Source of the DNA: Thermovenabulum sp049701175
Lineage (GTDB): Bacteria; Bacillota; Thermosediminibacteria; Thermosediminibacterales; Thermosediminibacteraceae
Assembly: GCF_049701175.1 (NCBI RefSeq)
Contig: NZ_JBNATW010000005.1
Span: forward strand, 34,566-98,565
Direction of reading: 5' to 3'
Length of the DNA: 64,000 nucleotides
Below the pieces are notes generated by a model that worked only from the letters and a program-made list of their open reading frames with translations, made no database searches and was not told where the DNA came from. A program made the position numbers and the translations under genes. Below, one piece after another: positions 52,200-61,813 of the stretch (its first letter is position 1; each line of letters starts with the position of its first letter).

Positions 52200-52234
52200 A
52201 CTATCTTTCTTTTTTTTTTCATATATTCATCCCC

Positions 52235-52750
52235 TTATGCTTCGGATAGAGCCCTTTCTAAAACCATTTTTTCTTCTTCGCTCAGGGGGTAGCTGCTGGC
52301 TCCTCCATAGACTGGCTTTAAATATACCCTGTTTTCATCCCTTCCATAAATGCTTGTAATAATGAAACCGTCGTTTTCTCCGTTCAAGAGAGCTACTGAA
52401 AAACTTAAATCGCTACCCATACTGTCAAAGGCATTAAACCTAATGGCATGCACCTTTTGTATGGCAAGTTTAACCCTTTTTTCAAACATCTCTACCTTTT
52501 CGTCCATTCCAGCAATTTCATTTTTAGCCCTTGTAACTTCTTCAGCAATTTTTATTAAAATTTCTTCCAAATTTTTTCCATCCATGCCCCTCATTAAAAG
52601 ATTGTATTTTTTCATAATTTTTGTCAGTTTTACGCTTACCGCAACAAAAAACACAAAAGCTGCGAGGTACAAAAGAGCGATTATTAAAATAGCGACATCG
52701 ATATTTTCAAGAATGATTCCTCTAATATTTTGTATGTACTGTATAGGCAT
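52235..52750 (-). CDS. DUF4446 family membrane protein
   Basis: 171 residues: one N-terminal membrane span, a coiled coil (KIMKKYNLLMRGMDGKNLEEILIKIAEEVTRAK) and a conserved domain with VHAIRFNAFDSMGSDLSFSVALLNGENDGFIITSIYGR. It is a regular origin-proximal neighbour of parB in Clostridia. Function unknown. Confidence 0.88.
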   Translation of the reverse strand: MPIQYIQNIRGIILENIDVAILIIALLYLAAFVFFVAVSVKLTKIMKKYNLLMRGMDGKNLEEILIKIAEEVTRAKNEIAGMDEKVEMFEKRVKLAIQKVHAIRFNAFDSMGSDLSFSVALLNGENDGFIITSIYGRDENRVYLKPVYGGASSYPLSEEEKMVLERALSEA

Positions 52751-52784
52751 TTTTGTTGATTTCCCCCTTGTAAATAATCTTTTT

Positions 52785-53480
52785 CTAATAAAAATTAAAC
52801 TTTAGAAACATGTAAGTTATAAAAATTGCAGTAAAAATAGCTGGCAGAAGGTTTCCCACTTTTATCCGAGAATTCCCAGAGAGCATGTTTATGCCTATAC
52901 CAAATATCAAAAGTCCTCCAGTTGCGGTCATTTCCCTTATAACATCATCGTTTAAATACGCCTTTATAAATTTTGCTGACAGAGTAATTGCACCCTGATA
53001 AATAAAGACTGGAATTGAAGAAAAGGCTACACCGATTCCTAAGCTCGATGTAAAAACTATTGAAGATACGCCGTCAAGAATAGATTTAACAAACAGTATG
53101 CCGTGATTTCCATTTAGTCCGCTTTCAATTGACCCCATTATTGCCATAGCTCCAACACAGTAGACTAAGCTTGCGGTAACAAAGGCTTTTGTAAATTCGC
53201 CCTCATTATTTGAAAATCTCTTTTCTAATTGCCCTCCAATTTTATTTAAACCTTCTTCTATTTTTAATACTTCGCCGATGATTGCACCTGTTACTATACT
53301 TAATGTTACCACAAGGAGGTTTTTAGTTTTTATGCTCATAGAAATTCCTATGAGCATCACTGTGAGGCTTAGTCCTTGCATAATTGTTGATTTTATATCA
53401 TCGCTGAATTGATTTTTTAAAAAGTATCCCATCAGAGAACCTATTATTATTGATAATGAATTGACTATTGTACCTAGCAA
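52785..53480 (-). CDS. DUF554 family membrane protein (YdfK-like)
   Basis: 231 residues with about seven membrane spans; MLGTIVNSLSIIIGSLMGYFLKN and VYCVGAMAIMGSIESGLNGNHG are typical. TTG start behind GGGGGA. Predicted transporter-like protein of unknown substrate. Confidence 0.9.
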   Translation of the reverse strand: MLGTIVNSLSIIIGSLMGYFLKNQFSDDIKSTIMQGLSLTVMLIGISMSIKTKNLLVVTLSIVTGAIIGEVLKIEEGLNKIGGQLEKRFSNNEGEFTKAFVTASLVYCVGAMAIMGSIESGLNGNHGILFVKSILDGVSSIVFTSSLGIGVAFSSIPVFIYQGAITLSAKFIKAYLNDDVIREMTATGGLLIFGIGINMLSGNSRIKVGNLLPAIFTAIFITYMFLKFNFY

Positions 53481-53509
53481 TTTTCTTCCCCCAATTTCTT
53501 TTTAGAATA

Positions 53510-53518
53510 ATTATAACA
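53510..53518 (-). promoter_or_regulatory. extended -10 promoter upstream of the DUF554 gene
   Basis: The minus strand reads TGTTATAAT (TGn plus TATAAT) about 30 bases before the start, with no clear -35. It lies downstream of the hydG terminator, so the DUF554-DUF4446-M23-bactofilin genes can form their own unit. Confidence 0.5.
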
Positions 53519-53551
53519 TACCATTATTTTTTTTAGAAAGGGCTTTATGGT

Positions 53552-53580
53552 AAAACCCGGGCTTTATAGACCCGGGTTTT
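53552..53580 (-). terminator. GC-rich terminator after hydG
   Basis: AAAACCCGGG and CCCGGGTTTT form a ten-base-pair stem around a nine-base loop. Flanking T runs are present on both strands, longer on the plus strand. Confidence 0.85.
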
Positions 53581-53588
53581 TTTGTAGT

Positions 53589-55016
53589 TTAAAAGTAAAG
53601 ATCCCTTTCCCCTTCTTCAATCCTCTTCAACTTTTCTATTGTTTTTGTCTTTATTGTCTCATTAGGAATATCCATTAAACTTTTTTCGATAACTTTTTCT
53701 CCTAATGCCTTCAGCTTTTCATCAGCGTAATCCATCAAAAATTCTTTGAAAGTCAAAATCGCATTGGGCTGGCATAGATTATGAATATTTCCTGATTTCG
53801 CAAGCTCCATAAACCTATCTCCAGTTCTTCCCTTTCTGTAGCACGCTGTGCAGTAACTCGGAAGATAACCTTGCTGGCAAAGCGACATGAGTACCTCGTT
53901 TGGCGTACGCTTATCTTCTATCTCGAATTGATAGCAAGTATTATTTTCTCTTTTGCTAATTTCTTCGTGATAACCACCTACACCGGTACAAGAACCCGCG
54001 CTAATTTGAGAAATACCTACAGATATTACTTCTTCCCTAAATTCCGGTTTTTCCCTTGTTGAAAGAATCATTCCTGTATATGGAACAGCAAGCCTCACTA
54101 TAGCAACTATTTTCTTAAAATCTTTATCGCCAACAAGGTAAGGAAAATTCTTAATATCTACTCCATAAGCTGGCCTTAACCTCGGGAAAGAAATAGTATG
54201 AGGCCCTACTCCGTATTTTTCATCCAAGTATTTTGCATGCATTATTAAAGCTACCACTTCATACTTGTAATCATAAAGCCCAAAAAGGACCCCCAATCCT
54301 ACATCATCTATGCCTCCGAGCATTGCCCTATCCATAGCGGTTGTATGATAATCGTAATCACTTTTTGGGCCTGAAGGATGCATTATTTTATATGTGGGCC
54401 TGTGGTAGGTTTCCTGAAATAAAATATAGGTTCCTATACCCACTTCTTTAAGTTTTTTATAATTTTCCACAGTTGTAGCAGCGATATTTACATTTACCCT
54501 TCTAATACTGCCATTTTTCAACTTTGTATCATATACCGTCCTTATTACTTCTAATGTGTAATCTATGGGACAATTCACTGGATCCTCTCCTGCTTCTAAT
54601 GCCAGTCTTTTATGGCCCATATCTTCTAAAATCTTCACTTCTTCCCTTACTTCTTCCATGGTAAGCCTTCTTCTTTGTGTTTTATTATCCCTCCGGTAAC
54701 CGCAGTACTTGCAGTTATTTATACAAAAATCGCTGTAATAAAGGGGTGCGAATAAAACAATTCTATTGCCATAAATTTTATTTTTTATTTCCCTGCCTAC
54801 TTGATATAATTCTTCCAATAGTTCATCATCTTCCAAATAAAGAAGACTCGCCACTTCATCAATATCCAGTCCTTTTGCTTCTCTAGCCTTTTGTAAAATC
54901 TCCCTTATCTCAGTTTTTGTAGCCTTTTTCCCTTTTTCCAAAGCCGATATAATTCTATTGTCGTCAATAAAATCTGCCCTCATATTTTCAGGATCTTCCT
55001 TTATCAAAAATTCCAT
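53589..55016 (-). CDS. hydG: [FeFe] hydrogenase H-cluster maturase HydG
   Basis: 475-residue radical SAM tyrosine lyase. The SAM cluster is C98-C102-C105 (DFCINNCKYCGYRRD), and the C-terminal auxiliary cluster region shows YCTACYRKGRTGDRFM and NLCQPN. It cleaves tyrosine to give the CO and CN- ligands of the H-cluster. It is needed for HydA in this window yet lies 30 kb away beside parS; hydE and hydF are not in the window. ATG 55016 has AGGAGGG upstream. Confidence 0.96.
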   Translation of the reverse strand: MEFLIKEDPENMRADFIDDNRIISALEKGKKATKTEIREILQKAREAKGLDIDEVASLLYLEDDELLEELYQVGREIKNKIYGNRIVLFAPLYYSDFCINNCKYCGYRRDNKTQRRRLTMEEVREEVKILEDMGHKRLALEAGEDPVNCPIDYTLEVIRTVYDTKLKNGSIRRVNVNIAATTVENYKKLKEVGIGTYILFQETYHRPTYKIMHPSGPKSDYDYHTTAMDRAMLGGIDDVGLGVLFGLYDYKYEVVALIMHAKYLDEKYGVGPHTISFPRLRPAYGVDIKNFPYLVGDKDFKKIVAIVRLAVPYTGMILSTREKPEFREEVISVGISQISAGSCTGVGGYHEEISKRENNTCYQFEIEDKRTPNEVLMSLCQQGYLPSYCTACYRKGRTGDRFMELAKSGNIHNLCQPNAILTFKEFLMDYADEKLKALGEKVIEKSLMDIPNETIKTKTIEKLKRIEEGERDLYF

Positions 55017-55070
55017 GGCTTTCCCTCCTAATTTTTATTTAACTGGTTTTTCAATAGATTAAAAAATCAT

Positions 55071-55112
55071 CTATCCTCCCGGAAGGAAAGCCTGCTTAAA
55101 CAGTTCTTTCAT
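55071..55112 (-). CDS. possible 13-residue leader peptide before hydG
   Basis: A strong ribosome binding site (AAGGGGGG) stands eight bases before ATG 55112, encoding MKELFKQAFLPGG and then TAG. It is followed by a small hairpin (ATAGAT/ATCTAT) and, about 50 bases on, by hydG. It may be a regulatory upstream ORF or the remains of a gene; there is no homology argument at this length. Confidence 0.35.
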   Translation of the reverse strand: MKELFKQAFLPGG

Positions 55113-55166
55113 TTTTAATTCCCCCCTTCGCTCAGGAACTTCCCTCACGTCAGGATTTTTTATTTT

Positions 55167-55182
55167 TGTTTCACGTGAAACA
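55167..55182. promoter_or_regulatory. parS centromere site
   Basis: TGTTTCACGTGAAACA is a perfect 16-base palindrome fitting the bacterial parS consensus. It lies three bases beyond the parB stop codon. It is the loading site for ParB and, through it, SMC. Confidence 0.95.
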
Positions 55183-55185
55183 ATT

Positions 55186-56037
55186 TTATGTAGTTATCAG
55201 TTCTATAATCCTCTCGAGTTCTTCTTCGGAATAAAACTCTATTTCTATTTTTCCTCGTTTTTCATTCCCTTTAATACACACCTTTGTGCCCAAGGCTTCT
55301 TTTAGCATTTCTTCTATACTGTTTAAATTATTCATCTCTTTTTTTGTTTCTTCTTTCTCTTTTTTCCTCTTTTTTTCACCTCTTTCATTTTTTTGTTTTA
55401 CAATGTTTTCGACATCTCTAACGGATATATTTTCATCAGCTATTTTTTTTGCCAATCTTATTCTTTCTACTGGGTCTTCAACTGAAAGGAGCGCCCTTGC
55501 ATGGCCTGATGTAATTTTCCCTTCAATTATCATCTCTTTTATTTCATCTTCTAAATTAAGGAGCCTAATGGTATTTGCGATAAAAGACCTGCTTTTACCT
55601 ATTTTTTTTGCTAGTTCCTCCTGTGTCATTCCGCATTCTTCCATCAATGTTTTATAAGCATTTGCTTCTTCAAGGGGGTTTAAATCTTCTCTTTGTATAT
55701 TTTCAATTAGAGCAATTTCCATCATTTTTTCTTTATTTAATTCTTTTATCACTGCAGGTATTCTTTTTAAGCCTGCTATTTTAGCAGCCCTCCACCTTCT
55801 TTCCCCTGCTACAATTTCATACCCTTTATCTGTTTTTTTAAGAATTATTGGTTGTATTATACCGTGCTCCTTTATAGAATCAGCAAGTTCTATCAGTTTT
55901 TCCTCATCAAATTTTTGTCGAGGCTGGTTTTCCCTTGAAAATATTTTCTCTATATCAATTTCTTCAATTTTTATTTCTTTATCCTCTTCAATAGGGATTA
56001 ATGCGCTAAGTCCTTTTCCAAGAGCCTTCTTAGGCAA
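55186..56037 (-). CDS. parB: chromosome partitioning protein ParB (Spo0J)
   Basis: 283 residues from TTG 56037, nine bases after GGAGG, giving the usual start PKKALGKGLSALIP. N-terminal CTPase domain with GERRWRAAKIAG, a helix-turn-helix region (MTQEELAKKIGKSRSFIANTIRLLNL) and a C-terminal dimer domain. It overlaps parA by eight bases and has parS right behind it. Confidence 0.97.
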   Translation of the reverse strand: MPKKALGKGLSALIPIEEDKEIKIEEIDIEKIFSRENQPRQKFDEEKLIELADSIKEHGIIQPIILKKTDKGYEIVAGERRWRAAKIAGLKRIPAVIKELNKEKMMEIALIENIQREDLNPLEEANAYKTLMEECGMTQEELAKKIGKSRSFIANTIRLLNLEDEIKEMIIEGKITSGHARALLSVEDPVERIRLAKKIADENISVRDVENIVKQKNERGEKKRKKEKEETKKEMNNLNSIEEMLKEALGTKVCIKGNEKRGKIEIEFYSEEELERIIELITT

Positions 56038-56791
56038 TTCCGAGCACCTCCTTTGCAAGTTCCATATAAACCTCTGAACCCTTTGATTTTGGGTCATATG
56101 CTATAATAGGCTTTCCATGGCTCGGTGCCTCGCTTAACCTAACATTTCTCGGTATTATTGTCTTATATACTTTATTTTTAAAATATTTTTTTACTTCTTC
56201 TACAACTTGAATAGATAAATTTGTCCGAGCATCAAACATTGTAAGCAGTACACCCTCAATCTCAAGGTTTTTATTTAATGACCTCTGAACCAATTTTATT
56301 GTATTCATCAACTGGCTTAATCCTTCCAAAGCGTAGTATTCACACTGAATTGGTATCAAAACAGAATCAGCCGCTGTAAGTGCATTTATAGTTAATAAAC
56401 CGAGAGAAGGAGGACAATCTATAATTATAAAATTGTACTTTTCCCTTACACTTTCTAAAGATTTTTTTAAAAGATACTCTCTATTTTCCATCATAACAAG
56501 TTCAATCTCTGCACCAGCTAGCTGGATATTGGAAGGTACAATGTACAAATTTTTATATTTAGTTTCTATCACATTTTTTTCGATAGTCTCATCATTTATT
56601 AGGAGATTGTATACAGATTCTTTTATTTTTTCTTTTTCTATTCCTAAACCGCTAGTAGAATTTCCCTGAGGGTCGATATCAATAAGCAAAACCTTTTTAC
56701 CCAAATAAGCTATACAAGAACTCAAATTAACAGCTGTAGTAGTTTTTCCAACTCCACCCTTTTGATTTGCAATAGCTATTATCTTCGACAT
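56030..56791 (-). CDS. parA: chromosome partitioning ATPase ParA (Soj)
   Basis: 253 residues with Walker A NQKGGVGKTTTAVNLSS, DIDPQGNSTSGLG and IIIDCPPSLGLLTINAL. No N-terminal DNA-binding extension, so a chromosomal Soj-type. Coupled to parB. Confidence 0.97.
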   Translation of the reverse strand: MSKIIAIANQKGGVGKTTTAVNLSSCIAYLGKKVLLIDIDPQGNSTSGLGIEKEKIKESVYNLLINDETIEKNVIETKYKNLYIVPSNIQLAGAEIELVMMENREYLLKKSLESVREKYNFIIIDCPPSLGLLTINALTAADSVLIPIQCEYYALEGLSQLMNTIKLVQRSLNKNLEIEGVLLTMFDARTNLSIQVVEEVKKYFKNKVYKTIIPRNVRLSEAPSHGKPIIAYDPKSKGSEVYMELAKEVLGIA

Positions 56792-56875
56792 CTTTTCACC
56801 AACCCAGCCTTATTATAATAATTATTTCTATTTTATCATTTTATTTCCTTCTATTAAACAAAAAAAAATGGTCCT

Positions 56876-57679
56876 CTACCTTTTAGGTATTTGAACCACT
56901 AATTCTATATAATCACCTTTATCGTATTCTTTATATTCTGCTGAAAGACCCGTATCTTTTATACTTGTTACTAATTTTTTTATCGAATTCACAAAAATCC
57001 TTATATCCTTAATGGCAATTTTTATATTCTTTTTTTTATTTTTTGCTTTTTTATGTGCTTTAACCAAATAAGATTCAACCAATTCTTCTGTTTGCCTTAC
57101 ATTCAAACCTTTTTCTATTACTTTTTTTAAAACATCTCTTTGCATTTCTTCATCAGGAAGTTTAAGCAAAGCTCTTGCATGTCTTTCTGTAAGGTTTTCC
57201 TGGGAAATAATTTTTAATATATCAGGTGGTATTTTTAATATACGTATTTTATTAGCAATGGTCGATTGGCTTTTCCCAATCCTTTCTGCTAATTGTTCTT
57301 GAGTTAAACCGTGTTCCTCTATCAACAACCTATAACCTTCTGCTTCTTCTATGAAACTCAAATTTTCTCTCTGCAAATTCTCTATTAGTGCCATTATTGC
57401 GGTTTCTGTTTCCTTTGCATCCCTTATAATTGCAGGAATTTCTTTAAGTCCAGCTATTTTACTTGCCCTCCATCTTCTTTCTCCTGCAATTATTTCAAAA
57501 TTCGTTTTTCCTACTCTTCTAACTATTATAGGCTGTAAAACGCCATAATTTCTTATTGATTCCGTTAACTCCTTTAACGACTCATCACTGAAATTTTTTC
57601 TCGGCTGATAGGGGTTTGGTTTTATTGCATCAATAGGTATGTTTACTACTTCATTTTTTTTCTCCCCCCACACTAACAA
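56876..57679 (-). CDS. noc: Noc-like ParB-family nucleoid occlusion protein
   Basis: 267 residues: ParB-type N-domain (GERRWRASKIAGL), helix-turn-helix (LTQEQLAERIGKSQSTIANKIRILKI) and a C-terminal domain differing from ParB. Position between rsmG and parA is that of Bacillus noc. The region before the ParB core is only about 12 residues (MLVWGEKKNEVV), shorter than in Bacillus Noc, where an N-terminal amphipathic helix binds membrane. The start is uncertain (TTG 57679 or GTG 57673). Confidence 0.85.
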   Translation of the reverse strand: MLVWGEKKNEVVNIPIDAIKPNPYQPRKNFSDESLKELTESIRNYGVLQPIIVRRVGKTNFEIIAGERRWRASKIAGLKEIPAIIRDAKETETAIMALIENLQRENLSFIEEAEGYRLLIEEHGLTQEQLAERIGKSQSTIANKIRILKIPPDILKIISQENLTERHARALLKLPDEEMQRDVLKKVIEKGLNVRQTEELVESYLVKAHKKAKNKKKNIKIAIKDIRIFVNSIKKLVTSIKDTGLSAEYKEYDKGDYIELVVQIPKR

Positions 57680-57782
57680 CCACCGCCTCGCAATTTTTTA
57701 TTTTTTATTTTATTTAAATTCTATTTATTTTAGAAATATCCTTCTTTATTGCTAAAAAATTACATTATTGTTTATTTTTCCT

Positions 57783-58493
57783 TTATTTTAATGGCCTTTT
57801 TTCTGGAATACCTGCACGCCTCGGATATTGTTCAGGTGTAGGCTTTATTTTTTCTACAATTATTATCCTTCTTTTATAACCCATAGGTAGCTCATAACTA
57901 AATATATCAATAATACTTCCTCCCAATAGGGATATAGCTTTTTCTGAATCTTTCACTTCTTCTTCTACGTTTTCTCCCTTCATTGCTATAAAATAACCAT
58001 TGATTTTTACAAAAGGCAAGCAAAGCTCAGCTAATGTAGGAAGGCCTGACACAGCCCGAGCAATTGAATAATTGTATGCTTCTCTATGATTTTTGTCCTT
58101 TCCAGCTTCTTCCGCCCTTTTATTTAAAACCAAAGCGTCTTTTAAATTTAATTTTTCTATTATCTCCTTAACAAAATCGGTTTTCTTTTTTATGGAGTCG
58201 AGAAGAGTCACATTTAAATCGCTTCTAGCTATTTTTAAAATAATTCCTGGTATTCCTGCTCCAGTTCCCACATCTATAATCCTGCTTTTTACAGGAATAT
58301 CCAATAGTTTTAATAAAAAAATTGAATCAATAATATGTTTTATTGCAAAATCTATTTTATCGGTAATTGAAGTTAAATTTATTTTTTCATTCCAATTAAT
58401 AACCTCATAGTAATATTCAGAAAGGGCTTTTATTTTGTCATCGGGTAAATTCATATTTATTTCTTCCATATATTTTCTAATTATACTTTCCAT
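57783..58493 (-). CDS. rsmG: 16S rRNA (guanine527-N7)-methyltransferase RsmG
   Basis: 236 residues with the SAM site IIDVGTGAGIPGIILKIA and the GidB-type neighbourhood YNSIARAVSGLPTLAELCLPFVK (SRA/ARA motif). It lies four bases after mnmG. Confidence 0.96.
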   Translation of the reverse strand: MESIIRKYMEEINMNLPDDKIKALSEYYYEVINWNEKINLTSITDKIDFAIKHIIDSIFLLKLLDIPVKSRIIDVGTGAGIPGIILKIARSDLNVTLLDSIKKKTDFVKEIIEKLNLKDALVLNKRAEEAGKDKNHREAYNYSIARAVSGLPTLAELCLPFVKINGYFIAMKGENVEEEVKDSEKAISLLGGSIIDIFSYELPMGYKRRIIIVEKIKPTPEQYPRRAGIPEKRPLK

Positions 58494-58497
58494 AAAA

Positions 58498-60393
58498 CTA
58501 CTCTTCTTTCTCTTTTTCCTTTTTTCTTCTTTCTGATTCTAAATAAATAAGTAATATTGAGATATCAGCAGGATTTACACCAGAGATTCTGCTTGCCTGT
58601 CCGACAGATTCAGGTCTGATTTTTTTCAACTTCTCTCTTGCTTCTGTTCTAAGTCCATATATTTTATCGTAATCTATATCAGGTGGTATTCGCTTATTTT
58701 CGAGTTTTTTAAAGGCTTCCACCTGTTTCATTTGCCGTTTTATATACCCTTCATAAGCAATTTCAATTTCTACTTGTTCAATTACATCCTTTGGTAAATC
58801 TGGTCTATTTTCATCAAATACCTTTATCTTATCATAATCAAGTTCTGGCCTTTTTAACAAATCTTCTAAAGTAACGGGAGTATTTATAGGACTCGTTTCT
58901 AATTTTTCCAGTTCTTCATTCACATATTGGCTCGGCGTAATCTTTATGCTTCTTAACCTTTCAATTTCTTCTTCAATCATTTTCTTTTTCTTTAAGAATT
59001 TCTCATATCTTTCTTCACTTATCAGACCTACCTTATACCCTATTTCTGTAAGACGCATGTCTGCATTGTCGTTTCTTAATATTAACCTATATTCAGCTCG
59101 TGAAGTAAGCATTCTGTAGGGTTCATCGGTTCCCTTTGTCACAAGGTCGTCTATAAGCACTCCAATATAAGCATCAGATCTTTTTAAAATTAATGGTTCT
59201 TTTCCCTTCAATTTTAAAGCTGCATTTATTCCCGCTATTAAACCCTGTGCTGCTGCCTCTTCATAACCCGAAGTCCCATTTATCTGACCAGCCATATAAA
59301 GCCCTTCAATTTCTTTTGTCTCCAAAGTAAGTTTTAACTGTGTGGGGATAACATAATCGTATTCTATAGCATACCCAGGTCTCATCAATTTTACATTCTC
59401 TAACCCTTTTATGGATCTTAGCACCTGAACCTGCACATCTTCGGGTAAACTAGTAGAAACACCCTGGACGTACATTTCATTTGTATTTATTCCCTCAGGC
59501 TCTATAAAAACCTGATGAGCTTCTTTATCGGAAAATCTTACTATTTTAACTTCTATACTGGGGCAATATCTTGGACCAACACCTTTTATATCGCCACGGT
59601 ATAGAGGCGCTCTGTGCAGATTTTCTAAAATTATTTCATGGGTTTTTTTATTGGTATATGTTAACCAACAGGATAATTGGGGTCTATCCAACTTTTCCGT
59701 TTCGTAGGAAAATGGTATCATTATTTCATCGCCAGGCTGTTCTATCATTTTAGAAAAATCAATGGAATTTTTATGGATGCGCGGTGGCGTCCCTGTCTTA
59801 AACCTTCCCAGTTCAAAGCCTAAATCTATAAGACATTTAGAAAGCTCATTTGCTGGAAAAAGGCCATTAGGTCCTCCACTGTAATTAACATCACCAATTA
59901 TTATCCTGCTTCTAAGATAAACCCCTGTAGTTAGTATTACTGCATTTGCGTAATATACCCCACCGGTTTTTGTTACAACTCCTTTTACCTTTTTGTTATG
60001 AGTTAATATTTTAACTACTTCACCCTGAACAATATCGAGATTTTCCTGTTTTTCCAAAGTATATTTCATAGAAAATTGATAAGCCTTTTTATCAGCCTGT
60101 GCTCTTAATGCCCTGACCGCAGGGCCTTTTTTTGTGTTCAATAACCTAACTTGAATTAAGGTTTTATCTGTATTTTTTGCCATTTCTCCTCCGAGGGCGT
60201 CTATTTCCCTAACTAAATGCCCCTTTGCAGGTCCACCAATAGAAGGATTGCATGGCATTAGAGCGATACTGTCTAAATTTATAGCAAACACAACCGTTTT
60301 TAATCCAAGCCTTGCACATGCAAGGGCTGCCTCGCATCCGGCATGTCCCGCTCCAACAACAGCAACATCATAATACCCTGCTGTATATTCCAT
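58498..60393 (-). CDS. mnmG: tRNA uridine-5-carboxymethylaminomethyl modification enzyme MnmG
   Basis: 631-residue FAD protein. Dinucleotide site VAVVGAGHAGCEAALACARLG, PCNPSIGGPAKGHLVREIDALGG, and GLYMAGQINGTSGYEEAAAQGLIAGINA near the middle. With MnmE it modifies the wobble uridine of several tRNAs. Confidence 0.98.
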   Translation of the reverse strand: MEYTAGYYDVAVVGAGHAGCEAALACARLGLKTVVFAINLDSIALMPCNPSIGGPAKGHLVREIDALGGEMAKNTDKTLIQVRLLNTKKGPAVRALRAQADKKAYQFSMKYTLEKQENLDIVQGEVVKILTHNKKVKGVVTKTGGVYYANAVILTTGVYLRSRIIIGDVNYSGGPNGLFPANELSKCLIDLGFELGRFKTGTPPRIHKNSIDFSKMIEQPGDEIMIPFSYETEKLDRPQLSCWLTYTNKKTHEIILENLHRAPLYRGDIKGVGPRYCPSIEVKIVRFSDKEAHQVFIEPEGINTNEMYVQGVSTSLPEDVQVQVLRSIKGLENVKLMRPGYAIEYDYVIPTQLKLTLETKEIEGLYMAGQINGTSGYEEAAAQGLIAGINAALKLKGKEPLILKRSDAYIGVLIDDLVTKGTDEPYRMLTSRAEYRLILRNDNADMRLTEIGYKVGLISEERYEKFLKKKKMIEEEIERLRSIKITPSQYVNEELEKLETSPINTPVTLEDLLKRPELDYDKIKVFDENRPDLPKDVIEQVEIEIAYEGYIKRQMKQVEAFKKLENKRIPPDIDYDKIYGLRTEAREKLKKIRPESVGQASRISGVNPADISILLIYLESERRKKEKEKEE

Positions 60394-60405
60394 AATATTC
60401 CACCT

Positions 60406-61788
60406 TCATTTCCCAATACAAAAATTTTCAAAAATAGCATCAAGGAGATTTTCTTTAATGCTATCCCCTGTAATTTCTCCTAAACTTTCCCATGCTTCTT
60501 TTATATATATAGCAGTTATTTCCATGGGAAGGTTATTCTCAACAGAAACTTTAGCCTCTTTCAGGCTTTCTACTGCTTTTTTTACAGCTTCAATATGCCT
60601 TGTTGCTGTAATTATTATGCCTTCTTCCAATGAACCCACTTCATTTGTTATCATATCATATATTTCCTTTCTTAATCTTTCTATTCCTTCATCTTTTAAA
60701 GCAGAAATCTTAATAATCCTTTTACCAGGAAGAAGAGCTTTTACTTTTTCTTCATCCAATTTTAGCCCTAAATCAATTTTATTTAGTACAACCAACGTCC
60801 TTTTTTCTTTTACCCTTTCTATTATTTTATAATCTTCTTCGCCTAAATCTTTTGATGCATCAACAACAAAAAGTATTAACTCAGCAATTTCTACTTTTTC
60901 TAAAGCCCTTTCCACACCTATCCTTTCAATCAAGTCTTTAGTCTCTCTAATTCCTGCAGTATCGATTATTTTTATTGGTATCCCCTTTATATTTATATAC
61001 TCTTCTATAATATCCCTTGTCGTTCCTGGTATATCCGTTACAATTGCCCTTTTTTCCATTAATAGAGCGTTTAAAAGCGAGGATTTACCCACATTGGGCT
61101 TTCCTATTATAACAGTTGATAATCCTTCACGTAATATCCTTCCTGCTCCCGCTCTTTCTTTTAAAGCCTCCAACTCTTTAATGTTTTTTTCTATATTATC
61201 CAATATTATCTCAGGGGTAGCATCAGGGATCTCTTCTTCGGGAAAATCTATATTTGCTTCTATTAATGCAATTACATTTAATAGGCTTTCCATAACTTCT
61301 TTAATCTTTTCTGATAATTTTCCCTTTAGCTGATCTACTGCAATTTTTAAAGCTTTATCTGTCTTTGCCCTTATTATATCGATAACTGCTTCAGCCTGTG
61401 AAAGGTCAATCCTTCCATTTATAAAAGCCCTTTTCGTAAATTCTCCAGGTTCTGCAAGCCTTGCACCGTTTTTTAATACAAGGTTCAATATTTTTCTTAC
61501 AGCAGTAAAACCACCGTGTGAATGAATTTCTACCATATCTTCGGCAGTATAGGAAAAAGGCGCTTTAAATTTTACTAAGAGCACTTCATCAACAGTATAC
61601 TTTTCTTCATCGTCCACAATATTTCCAAGGTACATTGTCCTCGGCTTCATTTCCTCAAAACTTACCTTACTTTTTGGGAAAAACAGTTTTTTTGCTATTT
61701 TAAAACTATCTTCGCCGCTAATTCTTATAATCCCTATCCCGCCCTCACCTATAGGTGTTGAAATTGCTGCAATAGTATCTTCCTTCAT
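60406..61788 (-). CDS. mnmE: tRNA modification GTPase MnmE
   Basis: 460 residues from ATG 61788, the usual MKEDTIAAISTPIGEGGIGIIRISG start. An N-terminal folate-binding domain, a G domain with GKPNVGKSSLLNAL, DIPGTTRDI, DTAGIRE and NKID, and a C-terminal CIGK carrying the conserved Cys. Partner of MnmG. Confidence 0.97.
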   Translation of the reverse strand: MKEDTIAAISTPIGEGGIGIIRISGEDSFKIAKKLFFPKSKVSFEEMKPRTMYLGNIVDDEEKYTVDEVLLVKFKAPFSYTAEDMVEIHSHGGFTAVRKILNLVLKNGARLAEPGEFTKRAFINGRIDLSQAEAVIDIIRAKTDKALKIAVDQLKGKLSEKIKEVMESLLNVIALIEANIDFPEEEIPDATPEIILDNIEKNIKELEALKERAGAGRILREGLSTVIIGKPNVGKSSLLNALLMEKRAIVTDIPGTTRDIIEEYINIKGIPIKIIDTAGIRETKDLIERIGVERALEKVEIAELILFVVDASKDLGEEDYKIIERVKEKRTLVVLNKIDLGLKLDEEKVKALLPGKRIIKISALKDEGIERLRKEIYDMITNEVGSLEEGIIITATRHIEAVKKAVESLKEAKVSVENNLPMEITAIYIKEAWESLGEITGDSIKENLLDAIFENFCIGK

Positions 61789-61813
61789 TTTCAAAAACCC
61801 CTTTATTTGAAAT

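Noticed and set aside
53552..53580. Noc-binding or other palindromic operator with a CCCGGG core
   Set aside because: The flanks do not match the known Noc site, and the palindrome has a nine-base loop and T runs as in a terminator just after hydG.
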